Part shown: positions 8,548 to 17,019 of the stretch, piece by piece
How the letters are laid out: each line of letters opens with the position of its first letter
How positions within the stretch are numbered: the stretch's first letter is position 1
Source of the DNA: Xenophilus sp. L33
GTDB taxonomy: Bacteria > Pseudomonadota > Gammaproteobacteria > Burkholderiales > Burkholderiaceae_C
DNA length: 35,026 nt
NCBI RefSeq assembly: GCF_009765735.1
Contig: NZ_LMUW01000164.1
Coordinates: 1 to 35,026, forward strand
Direction of reading: 5' to 3'
Translations under genes and position numbers: made by a program
The notes under the pieces: generated by a model
Database searches by the model: none
Seen by the model: only the letters and a program-made list of their open reading frames with translations
What the model was told of the DNA's origin: nothing

Positions 8548-8556
8548 TTTTATAGT
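8528..8556 (+). promoter_or_regulatory. Sigma70-type promoter of the eight-gene catabolic operon
   Basis: TTGCCA at 8528-8533 (5 of 6 to TTGACA), a 17 bp spacer, then TATAGT at 8551-8556 (5 of 6 to TATAAT). Transcription would begin near 8563, giving a leader of about 60 nt before the ATG at 8625. This AT-rich patch stands out in a GC-rich background and overlaps operator site B. Confidence 0.65.
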
Positions 8557-8624
8557 CCGGCCCAGGCCAGCAGCGAAGTTCGCGGTGGCTGCCCTTTGAA
8601 ACCAACCAAGAACTGGAGCAACCC

Positions 8625-9446
8625 ATGAAGAATATCGGCAGGATGCTGGAAGGAAAGGTCGCGATCATCACGGGCGCGGCCTCCGGAATCGGCGAGGCGG
8701 TGGCCCGCATGTATTGCGAGAACCGCTGCAAGGTGCTGGGTGTCGACATCGATGCGCAGCGCCTCGAGCGCGTCGCCGCCGAGATCCGCGAAGCCGGCGG
8801 CGAGTTCGTGCCGGTGGTGGCCGACGTCACCGGCGAGCAGACCGTGATCGACTTCTTCAGGAAGGCGCATCAGCTCTGGGGCAGCATCGACGTCATCGTC
8901 AACAGCGCCGGCCGCGATTCGCTGGCGCCGCCGGTCACCGAGGTCACGCTCGACGAGTGGAACAAGACCCTCGGTCCCAACCTCACGGCCGTCTTCCTGT
9001 GCTGCCGCGAGGCCTTCCGCTACATGGAAAAGCAACCGAACGGCGGCCGCATCATCAACATGGGTTCGTCGTCGACCCGCGTCGCCTCGGGCCCGGGCCA
9101 CAGCCCGTACCGCGCGTCCAAGCACGGCATGCTGGGCTTCTCGAAGAACATCCTGCTCGAAGGCAAGGACAAGAAGATCGGCGTCACCGTGCTGAACCCC
9201 TCGCACGTGAAGACGCCGATGACCGAGATCATCGACCAGGGCCTCTACGACGGCAACCTGAAGGCGTACGTCGAAGGCTGGCTCGACGAGAAGGAAATCA
9301 AGGAAGGCATCCACGCCTCCTGCATCGAGGTCGACAGCGTGGCCTGGCTGGCGCTCTTCGTGGCCACCCGCACGCCCGACATCACGATCCCGACCATCGC
9401 GCTGTACCCGACCCACAAGGTCCATCGCTACGGCATGGAAGTCTGA
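8625..9446 (+). CDS. SDR-family oxidoreductase
   Basis: A 273-residue classical short-chain dehydrogenase. Seen: nucleotide-binding TGAASGIG (16-23), Asp41 after strand 2 (GVDIDAQR, favouring NAD), VNSAG (92-96, variant of NNAG), active-site serines in MGSSSTR (146-152), and Tyr162/Lys166 in PYRASKHG. The substrate is probably a polyol or sugar hydroxyl; the sequence does not fix it. GGAG lies 6 nt before the ATG. It is the first gene of an operon that continues to 17015, starting about 62 nt after the predicted transcription start. The C-terminal extension (PTHKVHRYGMEV) is longer than in minimal SDRs. Confidence 0.9.
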   Translation: MKNIGRMLEGKVAIITGAASGIGEAVARMYCENRCKVLGVDIDAQRLERVAAEIREAGGEFVPVVADVTGEQTVIDFFRKAHQLWGSIDVIVNSAGRDSLAPPVTEVTLDEWNKTLGPNLTAVFLCCREAFRYMEKQPNGGRIINMGSSSTRVASGPGHSPYRASKHGMLGFSKNILLEGKDKKIGVTVLNPSHVKTPMTEIIDQGLYDGNLKAYVEGWLDEKEIKEGIHASCIEVDSVAWLALFVATRTPDITIPTIALYPTHKVHRYGMEV

Positions 9447-9472
9447 GCCGCACCGACCGAAGCAGCAGCAGC

Positions 9473-10513
9473 ATGAAAGCAGCGGTATTCCACCGGCCCG
9501 GCCAGATCGCGCTCGAGGAGCGCGACGTCTACGCGATCGCCGACGACGAGATCCTCGTGAAGACCCGCGCCGCCGCGATCTGCGGCACCGACCTGCGCAT
9601 CTACGGCGGCGGTCACTTCAAGATCCGCGAGGGCGAATCGCGGGTGCTGGGCCACGAGCTGTCGGGCACCATCGCGCAGGTCGGCAGGCTGGTGGCGGGT
9701 TGGCGCGAAGGCCAGCGCGTCTCGTTCACGCCCAACATCGGCTGCGGCCATTGCGAGATGTGCCGCCAGGGCTACAACAACATGTGCCCGACCTACGAGG
9801 CCTTCGGCATCAGCCTGGACGGCAGCTTCCAGGACTACATGCGGGTGCCGGCGAGCGCGATCCGCGGCAACAACATCTTCGAGGTGCCGCCCCACCTGTC
9901 CTTCGAGGAAGCCGCCCTGGTCGAGCCGCTGTCCTGCTGCTACAACGCCTTCAAGGGCCTGGCGGTGACGCCGGAAGACACGGTGCTCATCATCGGCCCG
10001 GGCCCGATCGGCGCCTGCTTCGTGCAGCTGGCCAAGGCCTGGGGCGCGCGACAGGTGATCGTGGTCGGCCGCAGCGCCGCGCGCCTCGCGCAGATCGAAC
10101 GGTTCGGCGCCGACGTGCTGATCGATTCGAGCCAGGTCGACCTCGCGGCCGAGGTGCGGCGCATCACCGGCGGCCGCGGCGTCGACGTGGTGGTCACCGC
10201 CGCCTCCTCGCCCGAGTTGCAGCCGCTCGCGGTCGAGTTGCTGGCGGTGCACGGCCGGGTCAACTTCTTCGGCGGCCTCAAGAAGGGCACGCGGGTGGAG
10301 ATCGACACCAACCTCGTGCACTACCGCGGCCTCAAGCTGCTCGGCACCACCGGCTCCAGCAACAAGGACTACTTCCGCTCGATGCGGCTGGTGGCCGACG
10401 GCCGGATCAACGTGCGCGACATCGTCAGCCACCGCTTCGCGCTGGCCGACATCCAGGGCGCCTTCGAGTTCGCGAAATCCGGCCAGGGCATGAAGACCCT
10501 GGTCGTGCAGTGA
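9473..10513 (+). CDS. Zinc-dependent medium-chain dehydrogenase (sorbitol/threonine dehydrogenase type)
   Basis: A 346-residue MDR alcohol dehydrogenase, an NAD(P)-linked oxidoreductase. Seen: catalytic zinc ligands Cys37 (ICGTD) and His61/Glu62 (GHEL), structural zinc cysteines Cys91, Cys94, Cys97 and Cys105, and a Rossmann motif GPGPIG near residue 177. The nearest classes by pattern are sorbitol, xylitol, galactitol-phosphate and L-threonine dehydrogenases. It follows the SDR by 26 bp and precedes a second MDR enzyme by 11 bp. In this operon it probably oxidises a secondary alcohol of the imported polyol or sugar. The substrate is unassigned. Confidence 0.9.
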   Translation: MKAAVFHRPGQIALEERDVYAIADDEILVKTRAAAICGTDLRIYGGGHFKIREGESRVLGHELSGTIAQVGRLVAGWREGQRVSFTPNIGCGHCEMCRQGYNNMCPTYEAFGISLDGSFQDYMRVPASAIRGNNIFEVPPHLSFEEAALVEPLSCCYNAFKGLAVTPEDTVLIIGPGPIGACFVQLAKAWGARQVIVVGRSAARLAQIERFGADVLIDSSQVDLAAEVRRITGGRGVDVVVTAASSPELQPLAVELLAVHGRVNFFGGLKKGTRVEIDTNLVHYRGLKLLGTTGSSNKDYFRSMRLVADGRINVRDIVSHRFALADIQGAFEFAKSGQGMKTLVVQ

Positions 10514-10524
10514 GGGTGCGCGCG

Positions 10525-11616
10525 ATGGCCACGCCCCTGAACATGCAGGCCGCGGTGCTCGAAGCCGCGGGCGACCTGCGCTACGAGACGGTGCCGGTGC
10601 CCGCCTCGCTCGGCCCGCGCGAGACGCTGGTCAAGGTGATGGCGGCCGGCATCTGCGGCTCCGACATCGGCCGCGTGATGGTCACCGGCACCTACCGCTT
10701 CCCGACCATCCCGGGCCACGAGTTCGCCGGCGTGGTCGAGGCGGTCGGCGCCGAGGTGACGAACGTGGCCCCGGGCGACCGGGTCGCGGTCGCGCCACTC
10801 CTGCCCTGCATGCAATGCGACGCCTGCCAGCGCGGCCACTATTCGCTGTGCGACGACTACGGCTTCCTCGGCTCGCGCACCGACGGCGGCTTCGCGCAGT
10901 ACGTCAGGGCGCCGGCGCGCAACCTGGTGCGCTTCCCCGACACCATCGGCTTCGAGGAAGCCGCGACCATCGAGTCGGCGGCGATCATCCTGCACGGCAT
11001 CCGCAAGATCGAGCTGCGCGCCGGCGACTCGGCGGCGGTGATCGGCATCGGCGCGCTCGGCTACTTCGCGGTGCGGCTGGCCAAGCTCTCCGGCGCGCGG
11101 CCGGTGATCGCGGTGGACATCGACGAGGCCAAGCTGGCCCTGGCCCGCGAGGCTGGCGCCGACCTCTGCCTGCATGCGGCCGACCCCGCGCTGCATCGCA
11201 GGATCCGCGAGGCCACCGGCGGCCTCGGCGCCGACGTGGTGCTCGAGACCGCCGGCAACAACGCCGGCCGCGAGACCGCCATCCATGCGGCGCGCAAGCA
11301 GGGCACGATCGTGATCTACGGCTCGGCCCATCACGACGTGGTCTACAAGCCCGCCACCTTCGAGCGGGTGCTGCGCCACGAACTGCGGCTGGTGGGTTCC
11401 TGGAATTCCTACTCGGTGCCCTTCCCGGGCAAGGAGTGGTTCGACCTGATCCGCATGATCGAGGCCGGCGAGCTGAGCGCCAGACCGCTGATTTCGCACG
11501 TCCGGCCATTGCATGATGCGCCGCGGATCTTCAAGGAAATCGCCGAGCGCAGCTTCGGCGGCTACAGCAAGGTGATCTTCCTGCCCCACGGGGATGCGGA
11601 GACCATCGACCACTGA
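10525..11616 (+). CDS. Zinc-dependent medium-chain dehydrogenase (galactitol-1-phosphate dehydrogenase-like)
   Basis: A 363-residue MDR enzyme, clearly different from the upstream one. Seen: Cys44 (GICGSD), His65/Glu66 (PGHEFAG), structural cysteines Cys95, Cys98, Cys101 and Cys109, and cofactor motif GIGALG. The PGHEFAGVVEAVG stretch and C-terminal length resemble GatD/sorbitol dehydrogenase-type enzymes, some of which act on phosphorylated polyols. A later start at Met7 (10543) is possible; GAGGG upstream fits the ATG at 10525. Two MDR enzymes side by side suggest sequential oxidations, for example before and after phosphorylation. That is inference. Confidence 0.88.
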   Translation: MATPLNMQAAVLEAAGDLRYETVPVPASLGPRETLVKVMAAGICGSDIGRVMVTGTYRFPTIPGHEFAGVVEAVGAEVTNVAPGDRVAVAPLLPCMQCDACQRGHYSLCDDYGFLGSRTDGGFAQYVRAPARNLVRFPDTIGFEEAATIESAAIILHGIRKIELRAGDSAAVIGIGALGYFAVRLAKLSGARPVIAVDIDEAKLALAREAGADLCLHAADPALHRRIREATGGLGADVVLETAGNNAGRETAIHAARKQGTIVIYGSAHHDVVYKPATFERVLRHELRLVGSWNSYSVPFPGKEWFDLIRMIEAGELSARPLISHVRPLHDAPRIFKEIAERSFGGYSKVIFLPHGDAETIDH

Positions 11617-11648
11617 AATCGCCATTCGAGCGAAACCAGGAGACAAGC

Positions 11649-13151
11649 ATGACCCCGAAGAAATACGTCCTCGCCCTCGACGAAGGCACCTCCAGCGCCC
11701 GGGCGATCCTGTTCGACAGGCGCGGCGAGATCGTCTCGATCGGCCAGCGCGAGTTCCGCCAGATCTATCCGAACCCCGGCTGGGTCGAGCACGACCCGAT
11801 CGAGATCTGGAACGTGCAGCTGTCGGCCGCACGCGAGGCGCTGACGCTGGCCGACGCCCGGCCCGAGGAAGTCGCCGCGATCGGCATCGCCAACCAGCGC
11901 GAGACCTGCCTGGTGTGGGACCGCGGCACCGGCCTGCCGATCCACAACGCGCTCGTCTGGCAGGACCGGCGCACTGCGGGCGTCTGCGACGAACTCAAGG
12001 CCGACGGCCTGGAGCCCTATGTGCGCGAGGCCACCGGCCTGGTGATCGACGCCTACTTCTCCGGCACCAAGATCGCCTGGATCCTCGACCACGTCGAAGG
12101 CGCGCGCGAGCGGGCCGCGCGCGGCGAACTGGCGGCCGGCACCATCGACAGCTGGCTCATCTGGAACCTCACCGAAGGCCGCGCGCACGTCACCGACTAT
12201 TCCAACGCGTCGCGCACGATGCTCTTCAACATCTACGACGCCGCCTGGGACGACAAGCTGCTGGCGGCGGTGCGCGTGCCGCGCGAGGTGCTGCCGGAGG
12301 TGCGCGACTCGTCCGAGGTCTACGGCCTCTCGGCGGCGAGGTTCTTCGACGGCGTCGAGATCCCGGTCGCCTCTTCGGTCGGCGACCAGCAGGGCGCGCT
12401 CTTCGGGCAGAGCTGCTTCGAGCCCGGCATGGTCAAGTGCACCTACGGCACCGGCTGCTCGCTGCTGATGAACACCGGCGCGACGCCGATGACCTCGCGC
12501 AACAACCTCCTGACCACGATCGCCTGGAGCCTGGGCGGCAAGCGGGAATACGCGCTCGAAGGGCTGATCTTCACCTGCGGCTCGGTGGTTCAGTGGCTGC
12601 GCGACGAACTGAAGCTCATCCACCTGTCTTCCGAGACCGAGCTGGCCGCGCGCCAGGTGAGCGACACCAACGGCGCCTACTTCGTGCCGGCCTTCACCGG
12701 CCTGTCGGCGCCCTACTGGGACCAGTACGCCCGCGGCGCGCTGCTCGGCATCACCCGCGGCACCAACCGCAACCACATCATCCGTGCCGCGCTCGAATCG
12801 ATGGCCTACCAGGTCAAGGACGTGATCGGCTGCATGGAGGCCGACAGCGGCATCGCGCTGTCGGACCTCAACGTCGACGGCGGCGCGGTCAGCAACAACT
12901 TCGTCATGCAGTTCCAGGCCGACCTGCTGGGCGTGCCGGTGCTGCGGCCGAAGGTGATCGACACCACCGCACGCGGCGCCGCCTTCCTCGCCGGCCTGGC
13001 GACCGGCTTCTGGAGCGACAAGGCCGACCTCACCAGCGCCTTCGCGCTCGACCGCAAGTTCGCACCGGCGATGGACCGGCCGCAGGCCGACAAGGTCTAT
13101 GCCGGCTGGCGCCGCGCGGTGCAGCGCTCGCGCGACTGGGAACAACACTGA
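11649..13151 (+). CDS. glpK: FGGY carbohydrate kinase, glycerol kinase-like
   Basis: A 500-residue FGGY kinase with two actin-like ATPase domains that phosphorylates a polyol or sugar with ATP. Seen: phosphate-1 motif ALDEGTSSARA (9-19), the ANQRET substrate region (81-86), FSGTKIAW, and a complete set of glycerol-binding equivalents: Arg84, Glu85, Tyr136 and Asp246. These favour glycerol or a small polyol such as a tetritol. No glycerol facilitator or GlpD accompanies it; it sits between dehydrogenases and an AroE-like gene, so a substrate other than glycerol is plausible. The symbol reflects family resemblance only. GAGACAAGC before the ATG is a fair ribosome site. Confidence 0.85.
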   Translation: MTPKKYVLALDEGTSSARAILFDRRGEIVSIGQREFRQIYPNPGWVEHDPIEIWNVQLSAAREALTLADARPEEVAAIGIANQRETCLVWDRGTGLPIHNALVWQDRRTAGVCDELKADGLEPYVREATGLVIDAYFSGTKIAWILDHVEGARERAARGELAAGTIDSWLIWNLTEGRAHVTDYSNASRTMLFNIYDAAWDDKLLAAVRVPREVLPEVRDSSEVYGLSAARFFDGVEIPVASSVGDQQGALFGQSCFEPGMVKCTYGTGCSLLMNTGATPMTSRNNLLTTIAWSLGGKREYALEGLIFTCGSVVQWLRDELKLIHLSSETELAARQVSDTNGAYFVPAFTGLSAPYWDQYARGALLGITRGTNRNHIIRAALESMAYQVKDVIGCMEADSGIALSDLNVDGGAVSNNFVMQFQADLLGVPVLRPKVIDTTARGAAFLAGLATGFWSDKADLTSAFALDRKFAPAMDRPQADKVYAGWRRAVQRSRDWEQH

Positions 13152-13170
13152 GAACGAACTGGAACCGCCC

Positions 13171-14124
13171 ATGCTCGTCTATCAACCCGCCACCCGGCGA
13201 ACCATGTACTTCATCGGTGTCACCACCGGCAGCTCGTCGATCATGAAAGTGTTTCCGGCCTGGGCCGAGCACCTCGGCCTCGATGCGGTCATCCGGGGCA
13301 TCGACTTCCCGCCGAACGATGCGCCCGAGCACTACGCGGGCGCGGTCGAGTTCATCCGGAACGACCCGCTGTCGCTCGGCGCGCTGGTGACCACCCACAA
13401 GATGAACCTGCTCAAGGCCGCGCGCGGACTGTTCGATTCGCTCGACCCCTATGCCGCGACCTTGCACGAGGTCAGTTCGATCTCCAAGCGCGGCGCGCGG
13501 CTCGTCGGCCATGCCAAGGACCCGATCACCGCCGGCGCCTCGCTGGAGGCGATCGTCGACGACGGCTACTGGGCGCGCACCGGTGGCCACCTCTGCCTGC
13601 TGGGCTCGGGTGGCTCGTCGCTGGCGCTGTCGCTCTACCTGCACAACAAGGCCAGGGCCGGCGGCGACGTGCCCGCCCGGATCGTGGTCACCGCGCGGCG
13701 CGAGTCGAGCCTGGACGAGATGCGCCAGGTGCACCGCGACATCGGCTTCGCGATCCCGATCGACTACCTGGCGACGCCCGCGCCCGATGACGCCGACCGG
13801 GTGCTCGCCGCGTTGCCGCCGGCATCGATGGTGGTCAACGCCACCGGCCTCGGCAAGGACCGGCCCGGCTCGCCGATCACCGACGCGGCCGTCTTCCCGC
13901 AGGACGGCATCGCCTGGGAATTCAACTACCGCGGCGACCTGGTCTTCCTGGACCAGGCCCGCGCCAGCCAGGCCGGGCGCCACCTGCGGGTGGAAGACGG
14001 CTGGGTCTATTTCATCCACGGCTGGACGCGCGTGATCGCCGAGGTCTTCGACGTCGACATCCCGTCGTCGGGACCCGCGTTCGACCGGCTCAGCCAGATC
14101 GCCATCGAAGTCACGAGGAAATGA
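13171..14124 (+). CDS. Shikimate dehydrogenase-like (AroE-fold) protein of unknown substrate
   Basis: A 317-residue protein with the two-domain layout of shikimate/quinate dehydrogenases. Seen: N-terminal substrate-domain motif GVTTGSSSIM (16-25), ALVTTHK with the presumed catalytic Lys77, Asp117 in GHAKDPITAG where AroE has NTDxxG, glycine-rich nucleotide motif LGSGGSS (144-150), and VNATGLGKD resembling the INATSxG of AroE. The substrate pocket differs: HAKDP replaces the canonical asparagine-containing NTD, and it is longer than E. coli AroE (272 aa). In an operon with kinase, isomerase and lactonase, a role in aromatic amino acid synthesis is unlikely. It probably oxidises a sugar- or cyclitol-derived substrate. 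Its stop overlaps the next start (ATGA). Confidence 0.75.
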   Translation: MLVYQPATRRTMYFIGVTTGSSSIMKVFPAWAEHLGLDAVIRGIDFPPNDAPEHYAGAVEFIRNDPLSLGALVTTHKMNLLKAARGLFDSLDPYAATLHEVSSISKRGARLVGHAKDPITAGASLEAIVDDGYWARTGGHLCLLGSGGSSLALSLYLHNKARAGGDVPARIVVTARRESSLDEMRQVHRDIGFAIPIDYLATPAPDDADRVLAALPPASMVVNATGLGKDRPGSPITDAAVFPQDGIAWEFNYRGDLVFLDQARASQAGRHLRVEDGWVYFIHGWTRVIAEVFDVDIPSSGPAFDRLSQIAIEVTRK

Positions 14125-14711
14125 ACATGTTCGACGTCATCAACGCCAAATCCACCCTGGTCGATTTCGACCTCCACACCGGCCTGTCGAAAAGCCGCGA
14201 GACCCTGCGCCGCCCGCTCTCGGCGATGAAGGGCATGTACCACGACCAGCAGGCCTTCGATGCCCAGGTGAAGGGCGGCGACCCGCTGGTCTACGAGTTC
14301 TTCGACATGGGCGTGCCCGACAGCTCCGGCGACGTGGCCTACGGCACCTCGATCACCTATCCGGGCCGGGTCGGCGACGAATACCACATGACCAAGGGCC
14401 ACTTCCACACGGTGCTCGACACCGCCGAGGTCTACTACTGCCTGCGCGGCCACGGCCTGATGATGATGGAAAGCCCCGAGGGCGAGGTCGAGGTGCAGGA
14501 GCTGACGCCCGGCAAGGCGGTCTACGTGCCGGGCCGCTACGCCCACCGCAGCATCAACGTCTCGGCCAAGGAACCGCTCATCACCTTCTTCGCCTTCCCG
14601 GGCCATGCCGGCCACGACTACGGCAGCATCGAGACGCAGGGCTTTCGCAAGCTGGTGGTCGAGCGCGACGGCAAGCCGACCCTCATCGACAACCCGCGCT
14701 GGTCCAAGTGA
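14121..14711 (+). CDS. Cupin-type glucose-6-phosphate isomerase
   Basis: A 196-residue cupin of the archaeal-type phosphoglucose isomerase family, which interconverts aldose and ketose phosphates and is unrelated to the common large PGI. Metal ligands are all visible: His94 and His96 (TKGHFHTV), Glu103 (TAEVYY) and His142 (RYAHRSIN), matching the known His-His-Glu-His site. It overlaps the AroE-like gene by 4 bp, so it is translationally coupled. A second in-frame ATG is at 14127. A dedicated isomerase inside a sugar regulon suggests a pathway-specific sugar phosphate rather than housekeeping glycolysis. Confidence 0.88.
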   Translation: MNMFDVINAKSTLVDFDLHTGLSKSRETLRRPLSAMKGMYHDQQAFDAQVKGGDPLVYEFFDMGVPDSSGDVAYGTSITYPGRVGDEYHMTKGHFHTVLDTAEVYYCLRGHGLMMMESPEGEVEVQELTPGKAVYVPGRYAHRSINVSAKEPLITFFAFPGHAGHDYGSIETQGFRKLVVERDGKPTLIDNPRWSK

Positions 14712-14730
14712 CGCCGCGGCCCGAGCGTTG

Positions 14731-15594
14731 ATGCAAGCCCGACTCGACCGATGGCCGAGCACCGACCTGCTCGCGGAGCTGGCGGCCCATGACGGCGGCG
14801 ATGCGGTGTCGGTGTGGTGGCTCGGCCAGGCCGGCTTCTGCCTGCGCTGGCGCGGGCTGCGCATCGCGGTCGATCCGTACCTCTCGGATTCGCTGGCGCG
14901 CAAGTACGCCGGCACCCGCTTCCCGCATCGCCGCATGATGGCCGCGCCGGTGCAGCCGGAGCGGCTGACAGCGCTCGACTTCGTGTTCTGCACCCACGCG
15001 CACACCGACCACATGGACGGCGACACGCTCTCGGCGATCGCCCGCGCCAACACCGGCTGCCGGTTCGTGGTGCCACGGGCGGAGACCGCGAAGGCGCTGG
15101 AGCGCGGCGTGCCGCCCGAGCGCATGCTCGGCGTGCGCGCCGGCGACGAACTGCCGCTCGGCCCCGGCGCCAGCGTGGCGGTGGTGCCGGCGGCACACGA
15201 GGAGCGCCGCTTCGATGCCCAGGGCAACGACCTCTACCTCGGCTACGTCTTCAAGCTCGGCGAGCGCCGGCTCTACCACCCGGGCGACTGCGTCCCGTTC
15301 GACGGCCTGGAAGATTGGCTGCGGCCGCATCGCATCGAACTGGCGCTGCTGCCGGTGAACGGGCGCGATGCCCTGCGCGCCGCCAACGGCGTACCCGGCA
15401 ACTTCCACCTCACCGAAGCGGTGGACCTGTGTTGCGCGGTCGGCATCGACCGCATGCTGGGCCACCACTACGGCATGTTCGACTTCAACACGGTCGAGCC
15501 TGAAGACAGCGAACGCGAGATCGCGCGCATGAAGCCGGCCTGCAGCGCCTCGCTGGTGCGCTCTGCGACCCGCTACGTGCTCGCGGCCGGGTGA
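14731..15594 (+). CDS. MBL-fold hydrolase, L-ascorbate-6-phosphate lactonase (UlaG)-like
   Basis: A 287-residue metallo-beta-lactamase-fold hydrolase. Seen: WWLGQAGF near residue 29 (typical of the UlaG branch), the metal motif THAHTDHMD with His89, His91, Asp93 and His94, PAAHEER, and a later HPGDC carrying a bridging Asp. UlaG opens the lactone of L-ascorbate-6-phosphate; here a lactone formed by one of the operon dehydrogenases is a reasonable substrate. The ATG at 14731 lacks a strong ribosome site; it sits 19 bp after the cupin stop. Its end overlaps the next gene if that gene starts at the GTG at 15591. Confidence 0.82.
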   Translation: MQARLDRWPSTDLLAELAAHDGGDAVSVWWLGQAGFCLRWRGLRIAVDPYLSDSLARKYAGTRFPHRRMMAAPVQPERLTALDFVFCTHAHTDHMDGDTLSAIARANTGCRFVVPRAETAKALERGVPPERMLGVRAGDELPLGPGASVAVVPAAHEERRFDAQGNDLYLGYVFKLGERRLYHPGDCVPFDGLEDWLRPHRIELALLPVNGRDALRAANGVPGNFHLTEAVDLCCAVGIDRMLGHHYGMFDFNTVEPEDSEREIARMKPACSASLVRSATRYVLAAG

Positions 15595-17015
15595 GCAACC
15601 AACGAAAGCCTGACATGCAAGCCGCAACCCAGCCCGCGGTCGTCGCCGCCCTGCGCGAGGCGCTCGGCCCGCGCGTCGTCCAGCTGCCGGATGAATTCGC
15701 CGACCGCAAGCATTCGGACGCGAGCCGCATGCCCTGCGCCGACCCGATCGCGCTGCTGCGACCGGGCGACACGCAGGAGGTCGCGACCGCCATGCGCATC
15801 TGCCACGCGCACCGGCAGCCGGTGGTCACGCAAGGCGGCCTCACCGGCCTGGCCGGCGGCGCCTGCCTGCTCGGCGGCGAGGTGGCGCTGTCGCTGGAGC
15901 GCATGCGCGCCATCGAGGCGATCGATGCGGTGTCGGCCACCATGACCGTGCAGGCCGGCACGCCCTTGCAGGCGGTGCAGGAGGCCGCGGATGCGGCCGG
16001 CTTCTTCTTCCCGCTCGACCTCGGCGCCCGCGGCAGCTGCTCGATCGGCGGCAACCTGGCGACCAACGCCGGCGGCAACCGGGTCATCCGATACGGAATG
16101 ATGCGCGACCAGGTGCTCGACCTGGAGGCGGTGCTGGCCGACGGCAGCGTGGTCGGCGGCCTGCACGGCATGATCAAGAACAACACCGGCTACGACCTGC
16201 GCAACCTGCTGGTCGGCAGCGAGGGCACGCTGGCGGTCATCACCCGCGTGGTGCTGCGGCTGCGGCCGAAGCCGCGCGCGGTGTCGACCGCCTTCTGCGG
16301 GCTGCCGAGCTACGAAGCGGTGACCACGCTGCTGTCGCGGGCGCAGGCGATGCTGCCGGCGGGCGTCTCGGCCTTCGAGGTGATGTGGCCGAGCTACTGC
16401 GACTTCTATCTCGCGAAGCTGCCCGAACTGCGCGCGCCGCTGGCCGGCAGGCACGCCTACTACGTGCTGCTGGAGAGCCTGGGCGCCGCCGCCGAGCGCC
16501 AGGCCGAGACCTTCGAGGCCTTCCTCGGCACGATGCTCGAGGAAGGCATCGTCGAGGACGCCGCGGTCGCGAACTCCGAATCCGACGCCCTCGCCTTCTG
16601 GGCGGTGCGCGACGCGCCGGGCGAGAACGCGCGGGTGCTGCCGGGGCGCGTGTCCTTCGACGTCGCCTTCGCGATCGCCGAGGTCGGCGAAGCAGCGCGC
16701 CGTTGCGAGGCGGCGTTGCGGGCGCGCTGGCCGCAAGCCACGATCCTGGTCTACGGCCATCTCGGCGACGGCAACATCCACATCGCGGTGCAGCAACCCG
16801 ACTGGCCCGCGACCGCCGCGCGCGAGGTGCAGGACGTGGTCTACGGCGTGACCGGCGAGATGAACGGTTCGGTCTCCGCCGAGCACGGCATCGGCACCAA
16901 GCGCATGCACGTGCTGGGCCTGAGCCGCACGCCGGTCGAGATCGCGGCGATGAAGGCGATCCGCGCAGCGCTGGATCCGCTCGGCATCCTGAACCCCGGC
17001 AAGGTCTTTCGTTGA
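15591..17015 (+). CDS. FAD-linked 2-hydroxyacid dehydrogenase (GlcD family)
   Basis: A 474-residue flavoprotein with an FAD_binding_4 domain (about 40-220) and the FAD-oxidase C-terminal domain (about 225-472). Seen: GGLTGLAGGA and GGNLATNAGGNRVIRYG, which bind FAD, and the C-terminal YGHLGDGNIHIAV and SAEHGIGTKRM motifs carrying the histidines of D-lactate/D-2-hydroxyglutarate/glycolate dehydrogenases. It would oxidise a D-2-hydroxyacid and pass electrons to a quinone or electron-transfer protein. As last gene of the operon it fits oxidation of an aldonic acid made by the upstream lactonase (inference). The start is GTG at 15591 (GTGA overlap) or ATG at 15615. It ends 4 bp from the converging polB. 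Confidence 0.87.
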   Translation: MSNQRKPDMQAATQPAVVAALREALGPRVVQLPDEFADRKHSDASRMPCADPIALLRPGDTQEVATAMRICHAHRQPVVTQGGLTGLAGGACLLGGEVALSLERMRAIEAIDAVSATMTVQAGTPLQAVQEAADAAGFFFPLDLGARGSCSIGGNLATNAGGNRVIRYGMMRDQVLDLEAVLADGSVVGGLHGMIKNNTGYDLRNLLVGSEGTLAVITRVVLRLRPKPRAVSTAFCGLPSYEAVTTLLSRAQAMLPAGVSAFEVMWPSYCDFYLAKLPELRAPLAGRHAYYVLLESLGAAAERQAETFEAFLGTMLEEGIVEDAAVANSESDALAFWAVRDAPGENARVLPGRVSFDVAFAIAEVGEAARRCEAALRARWPQATILVYGHLGDGNIHIAVQQPDWPATAAREVQDVVYGVTGEMNGSVSAEHGIGTKRMHVLGLSRTPVEIAAMKAIRAALDPLGILNPGKVFR

Positions 17016-17019
17016 GCGC

